Below, in pieces: positions 1 to 8,116 of a DNA stretch of 37,452 nt (its first letter is position 1; each line of letters begins with the position of its first letter). The notes beneath the pieces are model-generated. The model saw only the letters and a program-made list of their open reading frames with translations, was not told where the DNA came from and searched no databases. The position numbers and the translations under genes are program-made. The stretch is from CAZBZG01 sp964496245 (GTDB lineage: Bacteria > Planctomycetota > SZUA-567), in assembly GCA_964496245.1 (NCBI GenBank), contig CAZBZG010000003.1, positions 1 through 37,452 of the forward strand, written 5' to 3'.

Positions 1-117
1 GGGAAGCCCGGTCGACCGCTGAGGGAGAATAAATAGTATTGTGTCCCCGGAATAGCTCCCGGCAAGTATGGCAAGGAAGGTGGGACCTCTGCAGAAAACC
101 CGTTTCTGCAATACGCC

Positions 118-1353
118 GTGGTGGATGAGAAGACAACCGATTGGGAGGCGACGGACTACGACGAGGTGCAGCTAAGGTCTACGAATCGCCTTCCCGATAT
201 GGTTGATCATTATGTAAACTTTGCAACAGAATGGACGTTTTTCGTCTACAGCCGTACCGGTCAATGGGTGCCATCCTACTTGGCAGACGGGCAGCAGTAT
301 TCTCAAGCTATCCGACAACTGCACAAAGCGCGCGTTGATTTGCCTGCGGAAAGGGCGAATACAAATCCGAAGGTTGAAGATGTCACATGTGGGCTTTGCC
401 TTATCTATGGTAACCCTCTGCGAGAAGCTCAGGACATTACGATGGGCCATCTTTATTATGCCTGCACTGTCGCATCTGCAAACAAGTCATCCGCCGTCAT
501 AGTTGATGAGATAGCGAGAGACGCCCTTGGGTCAGCAAGATTTGGCATCAAGGGTATGTACGGACCGTCAACAGATCCCAGATATATAGAGGGAGCTTGG
601 CCCGTGATTGATGCTGCAGAGAAAGCTGATTGCGCGACGCTTGCAACTCTCGGAAAGTGGTCCGTGGACCTCCTGGGAATTCCTGGAACAGAGCTTCGTT
701 TTGTGTATGCTCGTCACAAGAGTTGGCAAGGCATCTGGTCTACTAAACCTGGGGAAAACGAGAAGCATCCTACGCGAAATAGTCCATTGCTGATGATGTT
801 TGCAACCAACATGGCTGCCGGTAATCCAAACGCATTCGAGGGTTGTTTGTTCTACCAAGGGAAATGGTATCTTGGAGGGTTTGGAGATAACGAGGAAATG
901 CGTGTTAGCAGCTCTGCAGAAGCCATCTTGCGTGTCGTAACGAGTCCCAACAATGTGGATGGCTCGCTGACATCGGGACATCAAGCTTGGGCAGATCAAG
1001 CTGATTTGTATGTGACGTACCCCGACATGTGGAAAGTGTCGGGACAATGTGCATGGAAAGACCAAAATGGTCGACAGGGGTTCTTCCTGGATGTAACAAT
1101 CAATGCGAGGCGAGGCTCCCAGGTGGTAGCGTCCACTCAGACAAGAGTCTTGAGCAGGCCATCTCTCCCAGACATGGGCGGGTACTACGCCCTGGATATT
1201 CCCAGGTCAGGCAGCATCGTTGTGGAACCCAGCAAGGAGCATCCCACCGTTCGTATAGCAAGCTGGGATCCGTCATCAAGAACCTATGTGAATCTCAATT
1301 GGGATCCTGTTGGCCAACACTATATCGCCCTGATCGTTGTTCCGGATGAATGA
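118..1353 (+). CDS. hypothetical protein, possibly transglutaminase-like, start uncertain
   Basis: I do not recognise the family with certainty. The open frame reaches back to a TAG at 34-36, and between that stop and the GTG at 118 there is no ATG, GTG or TTG, so the true 5' end may be lost or frameshifted. The residues encoded upstream of 118 read like real protein, which supports truncation. No ribosome binding site precedes the GTG. Around residue 172 the stretch DCATLATL followed by LLGIPG resembles the nucleophile-cysteine helix of transglutaminase-like domains, and NAFEGCLFYQGKWYLGG (about 236-252) could be the following strands, but I see no clear catalytic His-Asp pair. No signal peptide is visible from this start. 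Base composition is clearly more AT-rich than the rest of the window. It abuts the next gene and probably forms an operon with it. Confidence 0.7.
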   Translation: MVDEKTTDWEATDYDEVQLRSTNRLPDMVDHYVNFATEWTFFVYSRTGQWVPSYLADGQQYSQAIRQLHKARVDLPAERANTNPKVEDVTCGLCLIYGNPLREAQDITMGHLYYACTVASANKSSAVIVDEIARDALGSARFGIKGMYGPSTDPRYIEGAWPVIDAAEKADCATLATLGKWSVDLLGIPGTELRFVYARHKSWQGIWSTKPGENEKHPTRNSPLLMMFATNMAAGNPNAFEGCLFYQGKWYLGGFGDNEEMRVSSSAEAILRVVTSPNNVDGSLTSGHQAWADQADLYVTYPDMWKVSGQCAWKDQNGRQGFFLDVTINARRGSQVVASTQTRVLSRPSLPDMGGYYALDIPRSGSIVVEPSKEHPTVRIASWDPSSRTYVNLNWDPVGQHYIALIVVPDE

Positions 1354-1382
1354 AGGGTGCCTTTGGTGAGGAGAATCAAGAG

Positions 1383-3023
1383 ATGCATATTGACCACAGA
1401 AGTCGCCTGCTCCCTGTGTTAACTGCCGTGACTTTGTGGGGCTCGGCTCTTGCCCTGCCCGGCTTTTCCACAAGCGCCCAGTGCGCTGAGGCCCTTTCGT
1501 TCGGTGAAAGCAGACCTGGAGGTTTCGGTCCAGTCAAGATGGATCAAACGTATGCTGCCTTTCAGGTCATGGCAAGCGCACAAGAGCGGAAAGGCAAGCC
1601 CTACATGGGGAACCGACATGCAATAGTCAGGGAAGTGGTCCGGAATATGTCCAGTCTGCTCAAGCCAAACGTGATTCCCCCTCAACGTGTAGTGGAAGGG
1701 AATGCTCTGCTGTTAACATTTGACCATGTGCCGACCGCCGGTGGTAAGAAGGAAGTGAAGCAGAATACACCAGTCCTCTCTAAGCCCGGCCTAGAAGGCG
1801 CAAGCATGCCAACGCTCACCTTTCAGCCGGACGTGGCCTATCTCGCCTACAGCGTGCAACTCACGAATAGAACCTATGAATTGCTCTATTCAGTTTCATA
1901 CGCTTATCATGACCATGTCTGTATCCGGATCAAGATGACTACTGGCAAGGATAGGGTCGGTGGCGAGATCCTAGTGAAGGACATCCCTGGTGTCGTGCGA
2001 GCGTTTCTTAAGGGGATGAAGACGCGTGATATCCCTACGAGCGAGGATGCCGGAAATGCGGAGTTCACTGTAATGGGTAAATTCAAGGTTCGGGAACATG
2101 ATGGTCCGGTTCAACACTTCACCATCGCGTATGCTGCACAAGACCGAAGCCTATTGGTCCTCGTGAGACTCGAAGACGACCGTAAGTTGGGATTCTCTCA
2201 CGTTCTGGTGTCAGGGAGGTGGTTTGATCTTGTAGAGAAAGCGCGAGCCAATGAGAAGGAGTTGGAGAAACAGAAGAAGGAACGGCAAGAGCGAGAAATT
2301 CAGCTAAGAGATGCCAAGAATGCAGAATATGGAAATGGATGGCAGGAATTCGAGCGACAGATCGGGCTGATCAAATCCGGCATAGATGACAGCGCGAAGA
2401 GGTATGCTGCCAGCCTTGAAGCAGTGAGGGCCATTGATCTGCTCACTCGAGAATCTCCGGTGCCGCACAAGAACCGGATTTGCAGGCTGCTCTCCCTCTG
2501 TGATCAAGAGCCCAGCGAGAAAATGAGAGGAGCCATAGTGAAGAAGTGCGTCAAGGCTATCACAGCATCAGCCCCCACCTTCACCAAATCTCCTTCCTTT
2601 ATGAAGCGAGATTCAAGGAAAGACACTGACAAGGCAATGGCTAAGCTGTTTGCCAGCCTTGTCGCTGCACACCGTGATGGGGATGAAAAAGCAAGGAGCA
2701 AGGCCTATGATCTTCTTGCGCAGGAACTCCCAGAGGCAGGCTACAGCCTTTGGGAGGAGTACATGAGGCGCGATCTGTCAGCGGCAGTACGCACGGACAT
2801 CGCCTATCTCTTAAGAGACAGCCACGACAGGCGTAGCATCCTGCCTCTGCTTTCTTTGCTGGAGAAGTCAGATATTGAGCAGGTCCGTTTTGCGGCAAGG
2901 GTGGGACTGGCTTCTCACATTGGGAAGGCATTGCGCGTGTCTGAGAGAGTAACATTGACAAAAGAAGACAGGGCGAATCTAGTTGAGCACGTCAAGAGAG
3001 AGTTGGGCCAAGGGAATGAGTGA
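1383..3023 (+). CDS. exported HEAT-repeat-like hypothetical protein
   Basis: This 546-aa protein is of unknown function. I chose the ATG at 1383 because GAGGAG (1368-1373) lies 9 nt upstream and the protein then starts with a normal signal peptide (charged MHIDHRSR, hydrophobic LLPVLTAVTLWG, small-residue cleavage area near STSAQCAEA). An in-frame ATG at 1350 overlaps the stop of the preceding gene as ATGA, but has no ribosome binding site and would add 11 polar residues before the signal peptide. The middle holds a charged coiled-coil-like stretch rich in K, E and Q (about residues 275-315). The C-terminal third is helical and ends with HEAT-like repeats (LPLLSLLEKSDIEQVRFAAR). It shares the low-GC composition of the gene before it; both probably belong to an acquired block. 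Confidence 0.75.
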   Translation: MHIDHRSRLLPVLTAVTLWGSALALPGFSTSAQCAEALSFGESRPGGFGPVKMDQTYAAFQVMASAQERKGKPYMGNRHAIVREVVRNMSSLLKPNVIPPQRVVEGNALLLTFDHVPTAGGKKEVKQNTPVLSKPGLEGASMPTLTFQPDVAYLAYSVQLTNRTYELLYSVSYAYHDHVCIRIKMTTGKDRVGGEILVKDIPGVVRAFLKGMKTRDIPTSEDAGNAEFTVMGKFKVREHDGPVQHFTIAYAAQDRSLLVLVRLEDDRKLGFSHVLVSGRWFDLVEKARANEKELEKQKKERQEREIQLRDAKNAEYGNGWQEFERQIGLIKSGIDDSAKRYAASLEAVRAIDLLTRESPVPHKNRICRLLSLCDQEPSEKMRGAIVKKCVKAITASAPTFTKSPSFMKRDSRKDTDKAMAKLFASLVAAHRDGDEKARSKAYDLLAQELPEAGYSLWEEYMRRDLSAAVRTDIAYLLRDSHDRRSILPLLSLLEKSDIEQVRFAARVGLASHIGKALRVSERVTLTKEDRANLVEHVKRELGQGNE

Positions 3024-3576
3024 GGCAATGGCGTGCCACGTCTGACTTGACGTAATACTCCTGAAGACCGCAAGTAGCGTCGCGCGGAGTTGCTCTTGTC
3101 GCCCATGCGGAGCATCGCGAGGGTCGGTTTTCTGGTGGGTTTCTGGCTCTTGCGTACGAAGAATGTTGAAGCGGGGCTGGCAATCGAGTCTACAACAGCC
3201 TGATGATTCAGTAATTGCGGATTCCATTGTGCGGAAAGAACCCTGGGTCAAGGCCGGAGCACCCCTGAAATCCCCTGATCACCACTACCCAGGGCCCACC
3301 AGCCATCAAGAAGCACCTTGGAGGAACCTGACCTGCATTGCACCGAGCGGCTCAGAGAGCATAGGGCTTCATATCCCCCGGGTCTTCTTGTCGCCAAGAA
3401 CGCTCGCTTACCGCTCCGCTTACTGTGACACCGGTTCTCCAAAGTGTTCTCCTGCTACCTCCTGATGCTTCTTGAGACGACCCCCTCCCCGGGGGAGTAC
3501 GCGTCGGAACACCATATGGAACATACAGAAATGGCCTCAAGAGTACGTCTGAGTACCCCTGAGGCCCTATGAGATG
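3024..3576. other. gene-free stretch of about 550 bp
   Basis: Only short open frames of low plausibility are found here on either strand, with no ribosome binding sites and no recognisable domains. The one structure I can point to is the hairpin at 3533-3566 next to the tRNA. It lies between the AT-richer gene pair and the tRNA-Thr gene and could hold the decayed edge of an insertion. Confidence 0.5.
3533..3566 (-). terminator. hairpin just 3' of tRNA-Thr
   Basis: GGCCTCA (3533-3539) pairs with TGAGGCC (3560-3566), and GTAC (3543-3546) pairs with GTAC (3553-3556) around the 6-nt loop GTCTGA; a 3x3 internal loop separates the two helices. On the minus strand it lies 10 nt beyond the tRNA CCA end. 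There is no clean T-tract after it (ATTTCTG follows), so it may be a terminator or a 3'-processing structure. Confidence 0.45.
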
Positions 3577-3652
3577 TGGAGCCACCTCCCGGACTCAAAC
3601 CGGGGACCTGCGGTTTACAAAACCGCTGCTCTATCAACTGAGCTAAGGTGGC
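3577..3652 (-). tRNA. tRNA-Thr (anticodon TGT)
   Basis: Read on the minus strand this is a complete 76-nt cloverleaf with encoded CCA. The acceptor stem is GCCACCT/AGGTGGC, the D arm GCTC...GAGC, the anticodon stem GCGGT/ACCGC with loop TTTGTAA (anticodon TGT, codon ACA), and the T arm CCCGG-TTTGAGT-CCGGG, followed by discriminator T and CCA. Its 3' end points toward the AT-rich genes at 118-3023, the orientation expected if an element had integrated at the tRNA 3' end. Confidence 0.97.
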
Positions 3653-3670
3653 GCAGGGGGAGGGCCGGTG

Positions 3671-3691
3671 CCGCACCCAGTCTGGGTGCGG
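3671..3691 (-). terminator. strong hairpin between UroD-like gene and tRNA-Thr
   Basis: CCGCACCCA (3671-3679) and TGGGTGCGG (3683-3691) form a perfect 9-bp stem with loop GTC. It lies downstream of the UroD-like gene that ends at 3800 and upstream of the tRNA, both on the minus strand. No T-tract follows, so it would be a weak or Rho-assisted terminator or an RNA processing site. Confidence 0.4.
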
Positions 3692-3799
3692 GCGTAGCCG
3701 CATCACGGCGCGACAGGCTCCGGACGTCCCCGGTGGGCTGCATCCTACCCGCGCGCGCGGCCTGAAGTCAAGCCCGAACGCAGCGGAAGAGCGGAGCAC

Positions 3800-4852
3800 C
3801 TACGAGAAATGCCCGGCGTACCGCTCCATGGCGTCCATCAACGCGCGCACGTTGGCGAGCGGCGTGCCTGGATGCAGACCGTGCTTGAGCATCAGGCCGC
3901 CGCCGGGGCTGCCGAGCCGCTCGACAGCCGTACGAATGTGTGCGTCGATCTGCTTCGGGGTGCCGAAGCGCGTGATGCGCTGGCGGTCGATGTCCAGATC
4001 GATGCAGACCCGGCCCTTGAGGTGCGCCTCCATCCAGTCGATCCCATTGACCAGGTCCTGCAGGTTGAGCGCCTGCACGCCCACCTCCAGCAGGTCGTCG
4101 GCCAGCTCGCGAAGGTCGCCGTCCGAATGCATGTGGATCACGCAGCCGGCGTCGCGGGCGGGTGCCACCAGCCGCTCGTAGACCGGCTTGATGTACTGCC
4201 GAAATTGATCGGGGCTCAGCATCGGGCCCTGCTGCATGCCGAGATCCTCCGGATACCCCATCCACTCGACCCCGGCATCGACGTACCGCTCGACCAGCCC
4301 CCGGTTGAAGGCTTCGACCATCCGGATGAGCGCGGAAAGCTGCGGAGCGTCGTCGCACATGTCGAAGATCAGGTTCTCGTAGCCGCGCAGATACGTCAGG
4401 GTCAGGAACGTATGCCCGTGGCGAAGGCCACCGGCAGCCAACCGGCCTTGGCGCCGCGCGCGGCGCACGTTCGTTCGAATGGCCGTCCAGTCGATCGGGC
4501 CCCATCCGTCGTGCGCTTCCGGGGACGGCGGCGTATAGCCGTCGAAGTCCGTCCAGTCCGCAATCGCGTGTTCCACCACAGCGCCCGTGATTCCGTTGGC
4601 CAACGTCTCCCAGACGCACCCCCAGCTGTCGGTGTAGGGCTCATCAGCGCGCCGCCAGGACGCATAGCAAGGCACGACCGGACCGTCCGGCTTTTCAACG
4701 CCTGGGAACAGAAGCGGATGGGCGGCCATCAGCTCCTGAAGGGCCTCCTGCGGGTAGTGTTCCCAGCAGCTGGCCGTGATGCCGAAGGAAATCGGAATGC
4801 GCTCCGGCGTCTCGAAGCGGGTGGCGCGCAGGATGTTCTCTCGGTCGTTCAT
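3800..4852 (-). CDS. uroporphyrinogen decarboxylase (UroD/MtaA-like) family protein
   Basis: This 350-aa protein belongs to the URO-D superfamily of TIM-barrel proteins that includes haem-pathway UroD and corrinoid-protein methyltransferases of the MtaA/CmuA type. Visible marks are the N-terminal ENILRATRFETPERIP (typical of the non-haem branch), a QQGPMLSPDQFRQYIKP segment, the HMHSDGD motif at about residues 243-249, and the C-terminal GGGLMLKHGLHPGTPLANV. The length is normal for the family. It is the sole gene of its transcription unit and is divergent from an AraC regulator, which probably controls it. Genes like this are common in PVC bacteria next to sugar or aromatic catabolism; a methyltransferase or demethylase role is more likely than haem synthesis, but the substrate cannot be read from the sequence. 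Confidence 0.88.
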   Translation of the reverse strand: MNDRENILRATRFETPERIPISFGITASCWEHYPQEALQELMAAHPLLFPGVEKPDGPVVPCYASWRRADEPYTDSWGCVWETLANGITGAVVEHAIADWTDFDGYTPPSPEAHDGWGPIDWTAIRTNVRRARRQGRLAAGGLRHGHTFLTLTYLRGYENLIFDMCDDAPQLSALIRMVEAFNRGLVERYVDAGVEWMGYPEDLGMQQGPMLSPDQFRQYIKPVYERLVAPARDAGCVIHMHSDGDLRELADDLLEVGVQALNLQDLVNGIDWMEAHLKGRVCIDLDIDRQRITRFGTPKQIDAHIRTAVERLGSPGGGLMLKHGLHPGTPLANVRALMDAMERYAGHFS

Positions 4853-4930
4853 CGGGGCGGTCCCTTCAGTCAGCAGGATCAGGAGAACTTCTGCCCTACA
4901 GAATACACACGCGCAAAGGATTCGGCTTTC

Positions 4931-4947
4931 GATTGCTTATGGCAATC
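4931..4947. promoter_or_regulatory. inverted repeat in the divergent uroD-like / araC-like intergenic region
   Basis: GATTGC (4931-4936), spacer TTATG, GCAATC (4942-4947) is a perfect inverted repeat 79 bp upstream of the UroD-like start and about 200 bp upstream of the AraC-like gene. Its position suits an operator for the divergent AraC regulator. AraC proteins more often bind direct repeats, so this is tentative. Confidence 0.4.
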
Positions 4948-4968
4948 AGATATTGTACATTAAAACCG

Positions 4969-5131
4969 GGCCTGGTTCAGAAACCTGCGGATCCGGGTCA
5001 CACATGGGACGCGGAGCGGTATGTAGCCCAGGCACTCTTGCCTGGGGCGGATTCCCTGAGGCGCTGCACAGGCAGGAGTGCCTGTGCTACAAACCGCTCT
5101 CACCGAGTGTTACCCGGAATTGAACCAGGCC
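4969..5131 (+). repeat. MITE-like 163-bp inverted-repeat element with nested REPIN (copy 1)
   Basis: The ends are GGCCTGGTTCA (from 4969) and TGAACCAGGCC (to 5131), and further arms pair imperfectly inward (CCGGGTCACAC with GTGTTACCCGG). The core 5022-5091 is bounded by TGTAGC and GCTACA and holds two hairpins: CCCAGGCA-CTCT-TGCCTGGG (5027-5046) and GCACAGGCA-GGAG-TGCCTGTGC (5066-5087). The reverse complement of 27888-28048 aligns with it over the whole length. No open frame lies inside, so it is non-autonomous. Confidence 0.85.
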
Positions 5132-5153
5132 AAAAACCGAGACAGGAGCCCGG

Positions 5154-6080
5154 ATGCAACCCGGACGCATTACCTTCGACCACTTCAAGGATCTCGGCTT
5201 CCCGCATGTCCGCCACTTGGGGCGCAACAACAATCTGCAGGCCATCCGGCCGCTGTCCAGGCACACGCATGCGGGCGCATTCGAGATGGTCTACCTGGCC
5301 CAGGGCAGCCAGATCTGGGGGGCCTCGGGCCGGGGGTATCTTCTTCAGGGCAACGACCTCTTCGTGACCAAGCCGGATGAGCGCCATTCCACAGGACGGT
5401 ACCCGGTCTCCAAGAGCCTCTTCTACTGGATCCAGTTGGAGGTGCCCTCTACAAACGCCGGGTGGTTCGGGTTCTCTGCCAACGAAACGCGCGATTTCGT
5501 GGACGCCCTGAAGGGCCTGGACAGCCCGCAGTTGCGCGGCCGCCCGCACATCCAGGACCTCTTCGAAACCAGTCTGTCGGCCGCACGAAAGCCGGCCACG
5601 CCGCACGCCACCGCCACGCTGCGCCACGCGCTGATGGGCCTGGTGCTCGAGATCGTGCAGGCGAGCACCCACGACAACGCGTCCACGCTCAGCCGGGTCA
5701 TCGCCGACGTGGTGCGCGCCATCCGCACGCGCGTGCGGGAACCCCTGCGTGCGGCTGATCTCGCAGCCGGCAGCGGCCTGTCGCTGAGCCGGCTCCGGGC
5801 CCGGTTCAAGGCGGAGACGGGCGTGGCCCTGGGGCAGTACATCACACGCGCGAAAGTCGACGCAGCCATGGACCTGCTCGACCGGGGGTATTCGGTGACC
5901 GATACGGCGTTCGACCTCTCGTTCTCGAGCAGTCAGTACTTCGCCACCGTCTTCAAGCAATACACCATGCAGACGCCCAGCGCTTATCAGCGCACGGGGC
6001 GGGCGGCGGGCGCGGCGCGCACGAGCAGCGGCTCGAGACCGCCCGCGTCCCCACCGTCGGCCGGCCGGACGAAACGATGA
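5154..6080 (+). CDS. AraC-family transcriptional regulator
   Basis: This 308-aa protein has an N-terminal cupin-like effector-binding half (HTHAGAFEMVYLAQG, then LLQGNDLFVTKPDERHST, residues about 38-85) and a C-terminal pair of helix-turn-helix motifs (about 190-280). The first HTH contains LRAADLAAGSGLSLSRLRARF; the second ends with the family signature SVTDTAFDLSFSSSQYFATV and FKQYTMQTPSAYQR. A low-complexity tail of about 30 residues follows. The ATG at 5154 has CAGGAG 8 nt upstream. It is divergent from the UroD-like gene, and regulation of that neighbour is the simplest reading. The ligand is probably a sugar or a related small molecule, which cannot be told from the sequence. Confidence 0.92.
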   Translation: MQPGRITFDHFKDLGFPHVRHLGRNNNLQAIRPLSRHTHAGAFEMVYLAQGSQIWGASGRGYLLQGNDLFVTKPDERHSTGRYPVSKSLFYWIQLEVPSTNAGWFGFSANETRDFVDALKGLDSPQLRGRPHIQDLFETSLSAARKPATPHATATLRHALMGLVLEIVQASTHDNASTLSRVIADVVRAIRTRVREPLRAADLAAGSGLSLSRLRARFKAETGVALGQYITRAKVDAAMDLLDRGYSVTDTAFDLSFSSSQYFATVFKQYTMQTPSAYQRTGRAAGAARTSSGSRPPASPPSAGRTKR

Positions 6081-6285
6081 GGCGGCAAAAACGCGCGCTC
6101 CAGCTTGACAACGTCCGCATCGCAGCGCAGAATAGAGAGGCCCTTTCGATGATGGCTGCGCGCATGACCCACACCGTGCCAAGAAGCCCAGGAGTCCCTG
6201 CCGAGCCGCCAGACCGCGTGTCCAGCGCCCGCTCTCCATTCTGCAAGGGCGGACAGCCTGCCATCGGCCTGCGCAACGCGCTCTG

Positions 6286-6304
6286 ATTCCATTGGTTATG
6301 GAAT
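6286..6304. promoter_or_regulatory. perfect 7-bp inverted repeat upstream of the ABC exporter
   Basis: ATTCCAT (6286-6292), TGGTT, ATGGAAT (6298-6304) is a perfect palindrome 55 bp upstream of the ABC exporter start. It could be an operator or an mRNA hairpin. It is the only clear structure in the 278-bp gap after the AraC gene. Confidence 0.35.
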
Positions 6305-6358
6305 TCGCTGCGACACCGGGTCTCTGCCTGCAGCCCCGGACGCGAAACGAGGTACGCC

Positions 6359-8116
6359 GTGGACGCCTTTCGCAAGCTGCTGCCCTTTCTCCACCCGTAC
6401 CGCCGCCGGCTGGTGCTGGCCTTCCTCGGCGTCGCCTTGCTCACGCTTGTGCAGGCCACGCCGCCCATGGTGCTGCGCTACCTGATCAACGAGATCGTGC
6501 AGCCCGGCATCCGCGGCGACGAGAGCGCTTGGGCGCTGCTCCTGCCGGTGGTCGCGCTCTACGCGAGCCTGCCCATCATCGTGGGGCTCACCCGGTTTCT
6601 TAGTTTTCAGGCGCTCATGCTCGCCAGCCGCCGCTTCGTGGCCGACATCCGGCTCGCGGCCTACGACCGCATCCTCAACCAGACCATGCGGTATCACGGC
6701 GAGATGTCCGCGGGCATGCTCGTCAGCCGGGTCATGAGCGACCTCAACATGCTCCAGCGCCTGCTCACCGGCGACACCGTGCGCATCGTGATCGACTCGA
6801 TCGCCTTCACGTTCGCCGTGGGCATGATCTTCTTCATCTCCTGGAAGCTGGGGCTCGTCTTCCTCGTGGTGGTGACGCTCTATCTCGTCAGCTACCGGAT
6901 CTTCTCCCAGCGCATCCAGACGGCCACGCACCTCTATCGCTCGGCCTACGACCGCATCGCCGGCCGCCTGCAGGAAACCGTGGAGGGCGTGCGGCAGGTG
7001 CGCCTCTACAACCGCGAGGAGTGGGAGAACGAGACCTTCCTCGACCGCACCTCCCACAGCCTGGACAAGCTCTGGGAGGGCCGCATGAGTTCGGTGGGCC
7101 TGAGCGTCTCCTGCCAGGCCATCGCCGGATACGGCTCGACCATCATCTTCGGCCTGGGCGGCTACTTCGTGCTGACCGGCTCGCTCGAACTGGGCGGACT
7201 GATCGCTGCCGACCGCTACGTATGGATGGCCATCCACCCGGTGATCACCCTCACCATGATCGCCGGCCAGATGAGCGAGACCTTTGTCTCGGTCCGGCGG
7301 GTCCAGGAGATCCTGGACGCGCCCGTGGAGGTGACCTCGCCTCCGGGCGCACCCCGCCTTCCCCGCGGCCCGGGCGAGGTCGATTTCTCGAACGTGCACT
7401 TCGCCTACGAAAAGGGCAACCCGCTCTACGAGGGCCTCGACCTGTACGTAGCCCCCGGCACCACCGTGGCGCTCGTGGGGCACACGGGCTGCGGCAAGAC
7501 CACGCTGACCCAGCTTCTCATGCGCCACTGGGACATCCAGCAGGGCCACATCCGCATCGATGGGCGCGACATCCGCGAGGTCGACCTGCGCAGCCTGCGC
7601 GCGCAGTTCGGCGTGGTACTCCAGGACCCCGTGGTCTTCGAAGGCACGGTGGCCGAGAACATCGCCTACAGCGAGCCCCACGCCAGCCGCGACCGGATCG
7701 AAGAGGCGGCGGCGGCGGCGGAACTCGGCAACACGATCGCCCGTCTGCCCGACGGGCTCGACACCATGATGGGCACCGAGGGCGTGCGCCTCTCCATGGG
7801 CGAGAAACAGCGGCTGAGCATCGCGCGGGCCACCCTGAAGGACCCCATGATCCTGATCATGGACGAGGCCACGTCGGCCCTGGACAGCGAGTCCGAGATC
7901 CTGATCCAGAAGGCTCTCTCGCGCGTGCTGGCCGGGCGGACCAGCTTCGTGATCGCGCACCGTCTGAGCACCATCACGGGCGCCGATCTGATCGTGGTCA
8001 TGGACGACGGCGAAATTCTCGAGCAGGGCACGCACGAGGAACTGCTGGCCAAGCCCGGCGGGACCTATCAGAAATTCTACGAAGCCCTGCGCACCGGCGA
8101 GGAGGGTGAACTGTGA
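6359..8116 (+). CDS. heterodimeric ABC exporter, subunit 1 (catalytic Walker B Glu)
   Basis: This 585-aa half-transporter has an N-terminal six-helix type IV exporter domain (about residues 15-320) and a C-terminal nucleotide-binding domain. Motifs: Walker A GHTGCGKT (374-381), Q-loop VVLQDP, signature LSMGE (478-482) instead of LSGGQ, Walker B IMDEATSALD with Asp502 and catalytic Glu503, and switch His534 in AHRLSTI. The start is the GTG at 6359 (product begins MDAFRKLLPFLHPYRRR), preceded by GAGG. The stop overlaps the start of the second subunit by 4 nt (GTGA), so the two are translationally coupled. Such pairs export lipids, drugs or peptides; the substrate here is unknown. Confidence 0.93.
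   Translation: MDAFRKLLPFLHPYRRRLVLAFLGVALLTLVQATPPMVLRYLINEIVQPGIRGDESAWALLLPVVALYASLPIIVGLTRFLSFQALMLASRRFVADIRLAAYDRILNQTMRYHGEMSAGMLVSRVMSDLNMLQRLLTGDTVRIVIDSIAFTFAVGMIFFISWKLGLVFLVVVTLYLVSYRIFSQRIQTATHLYRSAYDRIAGRLQETVEGVRQVRLYNREEWENETFLDRTSHSLDKLWEGRMSSVGLSVSCQAIAGYGSTIIFGLGGYFVLTGSLELGGLIAADRYVWMAIHPVITLTMIAGQMSETFVSVRRVQEILDAPVEVTSPPGAPRLPRGPGEVDFSNVHFAYEKGNPLYEGLDLYVAPGTTVALVGHTGCGKTTLTQLLMRHWDIQQGHIRIDGRDIREVDLRSLRAQFGVVLQDPVVFEGTVAENIAYSEPHASRDRIEEAAAAAELGNTIARLPDGLDTMMGTEGVRLSMGEKQRLSIARATLKDPMILIMDEATSALDSESEILIQKALSRVLAGRTSFVIAHRLSTITGADLIVVMDDGEILEQGTHEELLAKPGGTYQKFYEALRTGEEGEL

Noticed and set aside
3163..3465. 100-codon open frame in the gap before the tRNA
   Set aside because: There is no ribosome binding site, no domain and no matching composition; overlapping short frames on both strands are equally long.
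3577..3652. Duplicated att site from the tRNA 3' end
   Set aside because: I looked for a second copy of the T-arm and acceptor sequence in the window and found none.
5022..5091. CRISPR-like repeated hairpins
   Set aside because: The hairpins form one inverted doublet per locus rather than a regular array with spacers, and no cas gene is near.
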